Shown: positions 1 through 12,400 of the stretch, in pieces
Numbering within the stretch: position 1 is the stretch's first letter
Layout: each line of letters starts with the position of its first letter
From: Armigeres subalbatus
Taxonomy: Eukaryota; Arthropoda; Insecta; Diptera; Culicidae
Length of the DNA: 64,000 bases
Direction of reading: 5' to 3'
NCBI RefSeq assembly: GCF_024139115.2
Contig: NC_085141.1
Span: 373,320,949-373,384,948 of the forward strand
Notes under the pieces: generated by a model
Databases searched by the model: none
What the model was told of the DNA's origin: nothing
The model's input: only the letters and a program-made list of their open reading frames with translations
Translations under genes and position numbers: made by a program

Positions 1-3000
1 GGAGCTGCGAAAGCTTCTTACAGAAGCTGCAAAACCTTCTTACAAGAGCTGCAAAAACTTCTTATAGAAACTGTGAAAGCTTCTTACAGAAGCTGCGATA
101 GCTTCTTAAAGAAGCTGCGAAAGCTTCTTACAGAAGCTGCGAAAGCTTCTTACAGAAGCTGCGAAAGCTTCTAACAGAAACTGCGAAAGCTTCTTACAGA
201 AACTGCGAAAGCTTCTTACAGAATTTTAAAGCTTACAGCTTCTTACAGAAGCTGCGAAATCTTTTTACAGAAGCTGCGAAATCTTTTTACAGAAGCTGCG
301 AAAGCTTCTAACAGAAGCTACGAAAGCTTCTTGCAGAAGCTGCGAAAGCTTCTTACAGAAACTGCGAAAGCTTCTTACAGAAACTGCGAAAGCTTCTTAC
401 AGAAACTGTGAAAGCTTCTTACAGAAGCTGCGAAAGCTTCTTGCAGAAGTTGCGAAAGCTTCTTGCAGAAGCTGCGAAAGCTTCTTACAGAAACTGCGAA
501 AGCTTCTTACAGAAGCTGCGAAAGCTTCTTACAGAAGCTGCGAAAGCTTCTTACAGAAGCTGCGAAAGCTTCTTACAGAAGCTGCGAAAGCTTCTTACAG
601 AAAGCTTCTTACAGAAGCTGCGAAAGCTTCTTACAGAAGCTGCGAAAGCTTCTTACAGAAGCTGCGAAAGCTTCTTACAGAAGCTGCGAAAGCTTCTTAC
701 AGAAGCTGCGAAAGCTTCTTACAGAAGCTGCGAAAGCTTCTTACAGAAGCTGCAAAAGCTTCATACAGAAGCTGCGAAAGCTTCCTACAGAAGCTGCGAA
801 AGCTTCCTACAGAAGCTGCGAAAGCTTCCTACAGAAGCTGCGAAAGCTTCCTACAGAAGCTGCGAAAGCTTCCTACAGAAGCTGCGAAAGCTTCCTACAG
901 AAGCTGCGAAAGCTTCCTACAGAAGCTGCGAAAGCTTCCTACAGAAGCTGCGAAAGCTTCCTACAGAAGCTGCGAAAGCTTCCTACAGAAGCTGCGAAAG
1001 CTTCTTATAGATGCTGCGAAAGCTTCTTATAGATGCTGCGAAAGCTGCTTACAGAAGCTGCGAAAGCTTCTTACAGAAGCTGCGAAAGCTTCCTACAGAA
1101 GCTGCGAAAGCTTCCTACAGAATCTGCGAAAGCTTCTTACAGAATCTGCGAAAGCTTCCTACAAAAGCTGCAAAAGCTTCCTACAGAAGCTGCGAAAGCT
1201 TCTTACAGAAGCTGCGAAAGCTTCTTACAGAAGCTGCGAAAGCTTCACACAGAAGCTGCGAAAGCTTCACACAGAAGCTGCGAAAGCTTCTTACAGATGC
1301 TGCGAAAGCTTCACACAGAAGCTGCGAAAGCTTCACACAGATGCTGCGAAAGCTTCTTACAGAAGCTACGAAAGCTTCTTACAGAAGCTGCGAAAGCTTC
1401 TTACAGAAGCTGCGAAAGCTTCTTACAGAAGCTGCGAAAGCTTCTTACAGAAGCTGCGGAAGCTTTTTCCAGAAGCTGCGAAAGCTTTTTCCAGAAGCTG
1501 CGAAAGCTTTTTCTAGAAGCTGCGAAAGCTTCTTTTAGAAGCTGCGAAAGCTTCTTACAGAAGCTGCGAAAGCTTCTTACAGAAGCTGCGAAAGCTTCTT
1601 ACAGAAGCTGCGAAAGCTTCTTACAGAAGCTGCGAAAGCTTCTTACAGAAGCTGCGAAAGCTTCTTACAGAAGCTGCGAAAGCGTCTTACAGAAGCTGCA
1701 AAAGCTTTTTACAGAAGCTGCGAAAGCTTCTTACAGAAGCTGCGAAAGCTTTTTCCAGAAGCTGCGAAAGCTTTTTCTAGAAGCTGCGAAAGCTTCTTTT
1801 AGAAGCTGCGAAAGCTTCTTACAGAAGCTGCGAAAGCATCATCGCGAAAGCGAAAGCTTCTTACAGAAGCTGCGAAAGCTTCTTACAGAAGCTGCGAAAG
1901 CGTGTTACAGAAGCTGCAAAAGCTTTTTACAGAAGCTGCAAAAGCTTTTTACAGAAGCTGCGAAAGCTTCTTACAGAAGCTGCGAAAGCTTTTTCCATAA
2001 GCTGCGAAAGCATCATCGCGAAAGCGAAAGCTTCTTACAGAAGCTGCGAAAGCTTCACACAGAAGCTGAGAAAGCTGCGAAAGCTTCTTCCAGAAGCTGC
2101 GAAAGCTTCTTCCAGAAGCTGCGAAAGCTTCTTACAGAAGCTGCAAAAGCTTTTTACAGAAGCTGCAAAAGCTTCTTACAGAAGCTGCGAAAGCTTTTTC
2201 CAGAAGCTGCGAAAGCTTTTTCCAGAAGCTGCGAAAGCTTTTTCCAGAAGCTGCGAAAGCTTTTTCTAGAAGCTGCGAAAGCTTCTTTTAGAAGCTGCGA
2301 AAGCTTCTTACAGAAGCTGCGGAAGCTTCTTACAGAAGCTGCGAAAGCTTCTTACAGAAGCTACGAAAGCTTCTTACAGTAGCTACGGAAGCTTTTTACA
2401 GAAGCTGCGAAAGCTTCTTACAGAAGCTGCGAAAGCTTCTTACAGAAGCTGCGAAAGCTTCACACAGAAGCTGCGAAAGCTTCACACAGAAGCTGCGAAA
2501 GCTTCACACAGAAGCTGCGAAAGCTTCACACAGAAGCTGCGAAAGCTTCACACAGAAGCTGCGAAAGCTTCACACAGAAGCTGCGAAAGCTTCTTACAGA
2601 AGCTGCGAAAGCTTCTTACAGAAGCTGCAAAAGCTTTTTACAGAAGCTGCGAAAGCTTCTTACAGAAGCTGCGAAAGCTTTTTCCAGAAGCTGCGAAAGC
2701 TTTTCCCAGAAGCTGCGAAAGCTTTTTCTAGAAGCTGCGAAAGCTTCTTTTAGAAGCTGCGAAAGCTTCTTACAGAAGTTGCGAAAGCATCATCGCGAAA
2801 GCGAAAGCTTCTTACAGAAGCTGCGAAAGCTTCACACAGAAGCTGCGAAAGCTTCTTCCAGAAGCTGCGAAAGCTTCTTCCAGAAGCTGCGAAAGCTTTT
2901 TCCAGAAGCTGCGAAAGCTTCTTCCAGAAGCTGCGAAAGCTTCTTCCAGAAGCTGCGAAAGCTTCTTCCAGAAGATGTGAAAAATTCTTCCAGAAACTGT

Positions 3001-6000
3001 GAAAGCTTCTTGCAGAATTTGTAAAAGCTTCTTCCAGAAGGTGTTAAAGTTTCTTCCAGAAGCTGCGAAAGCTTCTTACAGAAGCCAAGCTTTTACAGAA
3101 GCTGCGAAAGCTTCTTACGGAGCTGCTGAAGCTTTTTCCAGAAGCTGCAGCTTTTCTAGAAGCTGCAGAAGCTTCTTTTAGAGCTGCGAAAGCTTCTTAC
3201 AGAAGCTGCAGAAGCTTCTTACAGAAGCTGCAGAAAGCTTTACAGAGCTGCGAAAGCTTCTTACAGAAGCTTCACACAGAAGCTTCACACAGAAGCTGCG
3301 AAAGCTTCACACAGAAGCTGCGAAAGCTTCACACAGAGCTGCGAAAGCTTCTTACAAGCTTCTTACAGAAGCTGCAAAGCTTTTACAGAAGCTGCGAAAG
3401 CTTTACAGAAGCTAAAAGCTTTTTCCAGAAGCTGAAGCTTTTCTAGAGCTGCAGCTTCTTTTAGAAGCTGCGAAAGCTTCTTACAGAGCTCACTGAAAGC
3501 ATCTTACAGAAGCTGCAGAAGCTTCTTACAGAGCTGCAGCTTCTTACAGAGCTTCTTACAGAAGCTGAAAGCTTCTTACAGAGCTGCGAAAGCTTCTTAC
3601 AGAGCTGCGAAAGCTTCTACAGAGCTGCGAAAGCTTCTTACAGAAGCTGCAGCTTCTACAGAGCTGCGAAAGCTTCTTGCAGAAGCTTCTTACAGAGCTG
3701 CAGAAGCTTACAGAAGCTGCAGCTTCTTACAGAGCGAAAGCTTCTTACAGAAGCTGCAAGCTTCTTACAGAGCTGCGAAGCTTCTTACAGAGCTGCTTCT
3801 TACAGAGCTGCGAAAGCTTCACAGAAGCTGCGAAAGCTTCTTACAGAGCTGCGAAAGCTTCTTACAGAGCTGCAGAAAGCTTCTTACAGAAGCTGGCTTC
3901 CACAGAGCTGCAGCTTCTTACAGAAGCTGCAGAAGTTTACAGAGCTGCTTCTCACAGAAGCTGCGAAAGCTTCTCACAGAAGCTGCGAAAGCTTCTTACA
4001 GAGCTGCGAAAGCTTCTTACAGAAGCTGCGAAAGCATCTTACAGAGCTTCTTACAGAAGCTGCGAAAGCTTCTTACAGAAGCTGCGAAAGCTTCTTACAG
4101 AAGCTGAAAGCTCTACAGAAGCTGCGAAAGCTTCTTACAGAAGCTGCGATAGCTTCTCACAGAAGCTGTGAAAGCTTCTTACAGAAGCTGCGAAAGATTC
4201 TTATAGAAGCTGCGAAAGCTTCTTACAGAAGCTTCTTACAGAAGCTGAAAGCTTCTTACAGAAGCTGCGAAAGCTTCGTGCAGAAGCTGCAGCTTTTTCC
4301 AGAAGCTGCAGAAGCTTTTTCCAGAAGCAGCAAAAGCTTATCCTAGAATCTGCGAAAGCTTCTTCTAGAAGCTGCGAAAGCTTCTTCTAGAAGCTGCGAA
4401 AGTTTCTTTTAGAAACTACGAAAGCTTCTTTCAGAAGCTGCGAAAGCTTCTTACAGAAGCTGCGAAAGCCTCACACAGAAGCTGCGAAAGCTTCACACAG
4501 ATGCTGCGAAAGCTTCTCACAGAAGCTACGAAAGCTTTTTACAGAAGCTACGGAAGCTTTTTACAGAAGCTGCGAAAGCTTCTTACAGAAGCTGCGAAAG
4601 CTTCTTACAGAAGCTGCGAAAGCTTCTTACAGAAGCTGCGAAAGCTTCTTACAGAAGCTGCGAAAGCTTCTTACAGAAGCTGCGAAAGCTTCTTACAGAA
4701 GCTGCGAAAGCTTCTTACAGAAGCTGCGAAAGCTTCTTACAGAAGCTGCGAAAGCTTCTTTGCAGAAGCTGCGAAAGCTTCTTACAGAAGCTGCGAAAGC
4801 TTCTTACAGAAGCTGCGAAAGCTTCTTACAGAGGCTGCGAAAGCTTCTTATAGAAGCTGCGAAAGCTTCTTACAGATGCTGTGAAAGCTTCTTACACAAG
4901 CTGCGAAATCTTTTTACAGAAGCTGCGAAAGCTTCTTACAGAAGTTACGAAAGCTTCTTACAGAAGCTGCGAAAGCTTCTTACAGAACCTGCGAAAGCTT
5001 CTTACAGAACCTGCGAAAGCTTCTTACAAAAGCTGCGAAAGCTTCTTACAGAAGCTGCGAAAGCTTCTTACAGAAGCTGCGAAAGCTTCTTACAAAAGCT
5101 GCGAAAGCTTCTAACAGAAGCTGCCAAAGCTTCTTACAGAAGCTGCGAAATCTTTTTACAGAAGCTGCGAAATCTTTTTACAGAAGCTGCGAAATTTTTT
5201 TACAGAAGCTGTGAAAGCTTCTTACAGAATTTGCGAAAGCTTCTTACAAAACCTGCGGAAGCTTCTTACAGAAGCTTCGAAAGCTTCTTACGAAAGCTGC
5301 GAAAGCTTTTTACAGAAGCTGCGAAAGCTTTTTACAGAAGCTGCGAAAGCTTCTTACAGAAGCTGCGAAAACTTCTTACAGAAGCTGCGAAAGCTTCTTA
5401 CAGAAGCTGCGAAAACTTCTTACAGAAGCTGCGAAAGCTTCTTACAGAAGCTGCGAAAGCTTCTTACAGAAGCTGCGAAAGCTTCGTACAGAAGCTGCGA
5501 AAGCTTCGTACAGAAGCTGCGAAAGCTTCTTCCAGAAGCTGCGAAAGCTTCTTCCAGAAGCTGCGAAACCTTATTACAAAAGCGGCGAAAGCATGTTCCA
5601 GAAGCTGCGAAAGCTTCTTTCCGAAACTACGAATTCTACTTTCCTAAGCTGATTCAATCAGATGCTGCGAAAGCTTATATCAGAAGCTGTGAAAGCTTCT
5701 ATCATAGGCTGCCAATGCTACGATCAGAAGCTGCGAAAGCTTTTTACAGAAGCTGCGAAAGCTTCTTACAAAAGCTGCGAAAGCTTCTTACAGAAGCTGC
5801 GAAAGCTTCTTACAGAAGCTGCGAAAGCTTCTTACAGAAGCTGCGAAAGTTTCTTACAGAAGCTGCGAAAGCTTCTTACAGAAGCTGCGAAAGCTTCTTA
5901 CAGAAGCTGCGAAAGCTTCTTCCGGAAGCTGCGAAAGCTTCTTCCGGAAGCTGCGAAAGCTTCTTCCAGAAGCTGGAAAAGCTTCTTCCAGAAGCTGGAA

Positions 6001-7490
6001 AAGCTTCTTATAGAAGCTGCGAAAGCTTCTTATAGAAGCTGCGAAAGCTTCTTATAGAAGCTGCGAAAGCTTCTTATAGAAGCTGCGAAAGCTTCTTATA
6101 GAAGCTGCGAAAGCTTCTTATAGAAGCTGCGAAAACTGCTTTTCAAAGCTGCGAAACCTTATTACAAAAGCGGCGAAAGCATGTTCCAGAAGCTGCGAAA
6201 GCTTCTTTCCGAAACTGCGAATCCTACTTTCCTAAACTGATTCAATCAGATACTGCGAAAGCTTCTATCAAAAGCTGTGAAAGCTTCTATCATAGGCTGC
6301 CAATGCTACGATCAGTAGCTGTGACAGCGAAAACTTCTACCAGAAACTGCGGAAGCTTCTTCCAGAAACTGTGAAGCTTCTTCCAGAAACTGTGAAGCTT
6401 CTTCCAGAAGCTGCGATAGCTTCTTCTCGAAGCTGCGGAAGCCTTTTCCAGAAGCTGTGAAAGCTTCTTCCAGAAGCTGCGAAAGCTTCTCACAGAAGCA
6501 GCGAAAGCTTCTTTCAGAAGCTGCGAAAGCTTTCTCCGAAGCTTCGAAAGCTTCTTTCCAAAGCTGTGAAAGTTTTTTTTCTGGAGCTGCGAAAGCTACT
6601 TCCCGAAGCTTTTTCGATCAGAAGCTGCGAAAACTTCTTTAAGCAGAAGCTACGAAAGCTTTTCCCAAAGCTGTGAAAGCTTCTTCAAGAGGCTGCGATT
6701 ACTTCTTACAGAAGCTACGAAAGCTTCTTCTAGAAGCTGCGAAATCCTCTTCCAGAAGCTGCGAAAGCTTTTTCCAGAAGCTGCGAAAGCTTCTTCTAGA
6801 AGCTGCGAAAGCTTCTTCTAGAAGCTGCGAAATCTTCTTCCAGAAGCTGCGAAAGCTTCTTTCAGAAGCTACGAAATCTTCTTCCAAAGCTCCGGAAGCT
6901 TCTTCAAGAAGCTGCGTAAGCTTCTTCCAAAAGCTGCAAAGCTTCTTGCAAAAGGTGCGAAAGCTTCTTCCAAAAGCTGCGTAAGCTTCTTTCAGAAGCT
7001 GCGGAAGCTTTTGTTAGGAACTTTAAAAGCTTGTTTCAATAGCATTGAAAGTTTCTTTCCTAAGCTGCTTCACTCAGAAGCTGCGATTCTTCTTTCAGAA
7101 GCTGCTAAAGCATCTTTAAAAAGCTGCGAAAGCTTCTTACAGAAGCTGCGAATGCTTCTTCCGAAAGCAATGAGAGCTTTTTACAGAAGCTGCGACAGCG
7201 AAAACTTTTACCAGAGACTGCGGAAGCTTCTTAAAGAAGCCGCGAAAGCTTTTCCCAGAAGCTGCGGAAGCTTTTTCTAGAAGATGTGAAAACTTTCCAT
7301 GAGCTGCGAAAGCGTCTTCCTAAAGCTGTGAAACCTTTTTTAATGAGGTGCGAAAACATTTTTCTAATGCTGTGAAAGCTTTTTCCGAATGCTGCGAAAA
7401 CTTCCTCCAAAAGCTTCGAAAAGTTCTTCCAAAAGCTGGAAAGCATCTTCCGGAAAGCTGTGAAAGCTTCTTTCAGAAGCTGCTATGTAT
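1..7490 (+). repeat. 22-bp satellite array (HindIII-rich, hairpin-forming unit)
   Basis: Direct reading shows several hundred head-to-tail copies of a 22-bp unit, consensus GAAGCTGCGAAAGCTTC followed by TTACA. The array is cut at the left window edge and frays into diverged copies up to about 7490. GAAGCT and AGCTTC within each unit are inverted around a GCGAA loop, so each monomer can fold into a 6-bp-stem hairpin and most carry AAGCTT. Because 22 is not a multiple of 3 and the unit has no stop in any forward frame, long open frames run through it (for example 1033-2382). All encode the same 22-residue period and are not evidence of a gene. Variant monomers occur in local blocks: CTTCCTACAG at about 770-990 and CTTCACACAG at about 2455-2590. 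Between 3060 and 4340 many units lack one to three bases. All copies lie in one orientation. Confidence 0.97.
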
Positions 7491-10400
7491 TCCAGATATT
7501 ATAAAAAGAGTTCTCAGTCAAATAAAAACAAATCCACAGACAGACAAAGGGCCAACCGGAACGATAAACTCCATCCAACGGCGTCGCTCGATGGAGATTG
7601 TTTTGGCAGGATAAGCTGTTCGATGAAGGATTCCCGAATAGGGGGTGATTTTCTCGTTTTCGCACTGTCAGCGTATGGCTGCACAGACAACGGAACGAAA
7701 CGACGGCGGAGATCAACACAAAGTAGGTAATCACGAACGGCTTGGGAGAAGGTCGGCTGTCGTCGTGCGGATACGTCGCCATAAAGCGTAGGAAATGGTG
7801 GGTACTTTGGGAAATCGGCCCACTGACTGGTCAATAAGATGTGCAAATTTTGCGGTTTTATGTTCTGGCAGTAGACGAGCCCTGTCGGAGATAAGATTGT
7901 GGAAGAGGAGGAATTCGAATAATTCCGAGTGTTGTTTCGTAGGTAAATATATGCATAGTAAAATGGAGGCACGATGCTTCATTTTATGACAAGAATTTCC
8001 GTTATATAAACTTCAGTTTACTCTGAGGATTTGGCAAGTCGACTATTTGCGATGCTGTTTTAAGACGACTATAAAATGGGTACTGAACTGAACTGAAATG
8101 CTGTCGTTTAAAGGAAGCGTTGCTCGATTAATTGGTTTATTCTACCTTTGCGTTACTTTTAGAATATGAAATTGAAAAAAGCATCAACGCATTCAGTTTT
8201 ACCTGGTTGCTTTTGAAGTTTTTCAAAGCTTGAAAATCTTTAACTGATGACTATAAAAAATAGCATTTTTTTCAAGTTGATAACATTTTGTAAATATAAA
8301 ACAATTTTCTCTACTAATGTTGTACGAAAATCTGTAAATAATTCATATTTGGTTATTAACTAGCCTTGAACGCTGTTCAATTGTATCGCTTCCAGTGATA
8401 GAATTGAAACGCTGTAATCCAATTCACATAAATATATGCCTAACAATATTGTATTCTACTAAACTGCTCAAGGTCAATCGTAAATCCTAATATCCTTAAG
8501 CTTTGTCCCGATGAGATCGGCCGTGTCCGAAAAATCATAAAAAGTTATCCAATCAGATATAGGCTCCAGCTTTAATTTGCTTTAAGTGCCGTTCTCCTTC
8601 GATGATCCGCACAGCACAGGCACAAAACAAAGCCTAATCTCCATCCTCGGCTGCCTGCGGTCGGGTCGGCGTATTGTCATCCGATCCAACGTAGATTCTT
8701 CCCAAATTGTTACGGCCCTTCGTCCAATGGAAGCTCGTCAGGGGGAAATCGAACTACCCTCGTACATACAACACACGTGACTGACCGGAATTTACGTATG
8801 TGTTGGCCCTTTCATGCCCGCAGTTAGGCGATTTGGTTGTCGTATAAAAAAACATCTTGGACATAAGCACGCTGGTTGTACACAGTGCTAGCGAGGGGTT
8901 CCGTGGTGTCAGTCCCGGTCATTTTTCGGTTGAATAAATCAAAACCACAAAGTGGGGCAAAAGTGGGCTGAAAGAAATGGAGAACGTATTCCTAATAATA
9001 GTCCCATGAGGTACAATGGTTCTCCTTCCAACGCAACCGATCGCTTCGGGACCACGAGCAAACATAAAAAGCTCTAAACCTGATTAAACACAGAGTAATT
9101 AATTGAATCTCAATTTATCGCTATCGTGCTGGGTCGTCATTACGAATCGCTTTTGTCGCCGTGCCGTCGTCCTGCTCAATCCCAGCCTGATGCCGCCGTA
9201 TGTTTCGTAAGGCTCAATCGCGTGGAAAACGACAATATCATGGCCTACTTACTGGTTGTTGGCCAGCTCCGTTAGGTACGGATCGGACCTCGCCATAGTG
9301 AAAGTGTGGGATAACTTTGTCAGTCATGGCTCACTCGATTTCGGTACGGATTTTTACCACCCTCAGTTTGAAATGAAAAACTAAACAAAATCCAAATTTC
9401 GACGACCCTATCTTTTGTGGCAATGAGATCCGTGGAGAGGTTTAGAAATTCGGGCGAGCAGCGGGACTGAAGTCGGAAAACGGAGACGACGGCGAAATGA
9501 AGTGATTCGATTGAGGAAAATCAAATCAAAATCCCATTTACTCGAGAATTGAGCGAATGGGAAAAGAGTTTCCTGCGAAAATGAGATAAAGGTCCTGCTC
9601 GGTTGGAAAAGGAGGGGAATAGAGACAACAGAAGATAAGTGTGGGGGCGCTTGATGAAGACGAAAAAGAAAAATCGCCGTCATTCGTCGAGTGGGGAAAC
9701 CGGATAAGGCGCCGTGCGTGCGTAAGACTGATAGCGGCGGCTTCCGGCTGCAAAAGACAGGGTTCTTTTTTTCATGTGAATAAGTGTTCCTAGAATGAGA
9801 AGACGGGAAAAACAAAAGCGCCATGAGCATATGTGTTTGTGTGCTAATACTATTGAGGATAAGATCTCAGGAAATTTGAATAATTCAATTTGTTTGCTGA
9901 TGTAATATGAATGTTATGAAGATGAAATTTGTCTTCTCATTAAACTTTCGATATTAAATCAAAAGCATGGAGAAAGATTAGTCCAAATAAGCTTTCAAAA
10001 CCAGAAAGTTTACATACTTTTGAAACAAACCCTTCCACACATTTTCAGAAGCCGAACAAGCTTGTAGGAGAAACCTTACGAACTTCAGAGAAATCATACT
10101 TAGAACAGTAGGCTTGGTCAAGAAGCCTTTCGATTCTTAGGAAATCATTTTGATTTCTTGATCAAGCAATCAAAGTTTCTTGCGAAGCATCTCAAGCTTC
10201 TGATAGAAGCCAATAGATCACAAGGAAATGCTTTTATCCATAACAATTTTTGTGGAGTTCTGGAGAAATATTCGTGGAACAATTTTCCAAGGAAATTCAG
10301 GATTGTACGAAAATTGTACGAAAACTGACGACTGCTACTTTAGCTGAAAGCGATCTTATTTCGCAACTATTTCTGTCGTTGCAAGACTTTTTTGACCCCG

Positions 10401-10810
10401 CTTAAGTAGTAACGGCCGAAGACAGAGCTCAATTTGGATCTCGTGAAGCATCGTCTATTAGCTAAGGAAAGCAAGTGATCCGATCAAAAGCCGTTAATGA
10501 CAATTTTTCTGGTAATTGGTGAAGGAAATTCCGGAAGATTGTTTACCAATAATTTATCTTATTCTACATATATAATACGGAATAAAAATTCGAAATAAAA
10601 AATTTGTTAAACTAAAATGAGTGACATGGTACCTACATATATTCAACATATTTTTGTGTGAGCGGAAAACTAAATTGCGTAAATTGATTGATTGTACGGA
10701 AACGTATACAGAAGTTGACAGTAAACAGTGGGAATGCTAGACTTACGCGAATGCAAGTAATGGAAGAAATGCAATAAAATCCATACAAATATTGATTAAC
10801 TGTTTCGTGT
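7491..10810. other. No recognisable gene or element
   Basis: Unique-looking AT-rich DNA to the right of the satellite edge. Short open frames of 60-150 codons occur on both strands, but none has a recognisable domain, a convincing splice context or repeat structure. A weak exon-like stretch on the minus strand near 9253-9296 is discussed among the rejected items. Confidence 0.5.
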
Positions 10811-10888
10811 ACTGCCGTCATACGCATATTTGTCCCATGTTTGCTGGGATTTCCTATGTGCATGGAATAGTTATGCGTATAACGGCAG
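10811..10888. mobile_element. Very short TIR element (MITE remnant)
   Basis: ACTGCCGTCATACGCATA at 10811-10828 is inverted at 10872-10888 (TATGCGTATAACGGCAG), giving a ~78-bp unit with 17-bp near-perfect terminal inverted repeats. The left end continues TTTGTCCCATG. That resembles the terminus of the 2.1-kb element at 19744-21831 (ACTGCCGTCGGACGCATA, then AATGTCACATG), so both may belong to one family. No target-site duplication was identified. Confidence 0.6.
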
Positions 10889-11150
10889 CGTGTTGGAGGA
10901 ATAAGAGTGAAAATAAAGATCCAAAATCAAAGCATTAGACTGGTCCAATTGTAATGCGAGTAGTTAAAAAAAAAATACATAGGTAATGTCCTGCAAACAA
11001 TTTATGGCACTTAGTGTTCAAATTTTTTTTTGGGGTGGTCAGCCCGATTTGGCTTGTGACCGCTTTCCAGTCTTGGACGGGGTGCAATGGGTGGATATTT
11101 TGGGTTTGGATCGATGAGAAAACTCACCCCTTTCCTAGGAAACACAAAAA

Positions 11151-11259
11151 CGTATATGATACAACATAAGAGGCTAAAGTGGAGGCAATATACGTACATG
11201 TTGTATGGAGAAGTTCCTATATCGCCTCCACTTTAGCATCTTAGGTTACATTATATACG
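11151..11259. repeat. 109-nt long imperfect hairpin
   Basis: The left arm 11151-11192 and right arm 11216-11259 are inverted over about 42 nt with roughly six mismatches. The core GCTAAAGTGGAGGC is matched by GCCTCCACTTTAGC, and the loop is about 24 nt. It may be a hairpin MITE or a hairpin RNA precursor. Sequence alone cannot separate these, and no flanking duplication is clear. Confidence 0.7.
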
Positions 11260-12400
11260 ATCTAGTGTTGACTGGGCCTGCCTGAATAACTTTAATTTCA
11301 TGTCCGATTTCGGAAGATTTTTTTCTGTGAAATCTCTCGAAATAAAATGTCCGCTCAGAAACGAGAAAGACGCATTATAGTTAGCCAGTCATCTTCTTTC
11401 TAGGAAAAGTGACCCTTCCGCTAATAAGGCCTCAAGCCGGGCATCAAAACTGGTTAGGTACTCTCCTCCTAGGAGTGGCACATAAGCCGCCCAATTATTA
11501 ACCGAATACGCGATTGACCATCTATTTTTTTTTGCTACCAAATAATTTCAGAACGTTCCCTAACGATCAACTATCGCCAGTCACCAGTCGATTTCTCAGG
11601 TCGTAAACTACAAATGCAGCACATTAGCAGCCCGAATACAATTTTAATGTCGACCATTGTAATACTATTTGGTTAGAATTTCCGATAGAATTTGGAAGAA
11701 ATTCAAAGATTTACTAAGAAAAGTAAGTTAAAATCTTTAACAAATTTAAAGAAATTTCTCTTAAAAATTAATTCTCCAAAGAATTCAAATTAATTTCCGT
11801 TTAAAGTTCTGAAAAATTGAAAGGAATAGAAGAATTAACCAGTTGGAATTCAGAGACACTTCTGTTGTAAATTTCTAAGAATTCCCCGAATAAAATCAAG
11901 GAAATTAAATTTGAAAGTTCAGAGGATATTACCGTGGTAAATCGTTGGATTTCCAGTGGAATCTCCAAGAAATCTGTCATGGAAACTCTAAGCAATCTCC
12001 CAATTCTGGTGCACATTCCGAGTGATAATTATAATTATGATGTGATAATTATAATTATTATTCTTGTGCAAAAGCCGATTTTTCCAAGGAGATTCACATA
12101 AAATTTCGTTAAATTAGACAAAATTCCCGTGAAAAATCAGTAAATTAATTTGCATTTTTTTTTTCAAATGCGCTTTTGTAGATAATTTGAATGACACATT
12201 AAACAGCTACCTAGTTTTTATGAGTTACTCGAGTTCCAATGAAATTTATAGAATTCAATAAAAGTTTTCTTTCATTTTTATTTCCGTGCATTTATCAATT
12301 TTTTTTCGCGAATTATATTTATTTTTCACTAGCTGAAATTGATTACATTTTTATTCCGTTTTAACCTTCCTAGTGCATTAAAAAAACTGCCACATTGTGC
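11260..12400. other. AT-rich DNA without recognised features
   Basis: Low-complexity-leaning sequence with many AATTTC/GAAATT words (about 11700-12150), an AT-only microsatellite-like patch near 12025-12060, and no supported gene. Confidence 0.45.

Noticed and set aside
408..6057. Many long plus-strand open frames (up to 449 codons) encoding a 22-residue repeat protein
   Set aside because: They follow automatically from a stop-free 22-bp satellite read in any frame. There is no unique start, no signal peptide, no splice context and no codon-position bias visible.
1..7490. CRISPR-like regular repeats
   Set aside because: Units are contiguous with no unique spacers, and the genome is eukaryotic. 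This is a satellite.
9253..9296. Possible minus-strand first exon (ATG in CACTATGG context, MARSDPYLTELANN, then GTAAGT)
   Set aside because: Too short to judge, no second exon was found, and no family was recognised. A match of this quality is expected by chance in 128 kb of strand.
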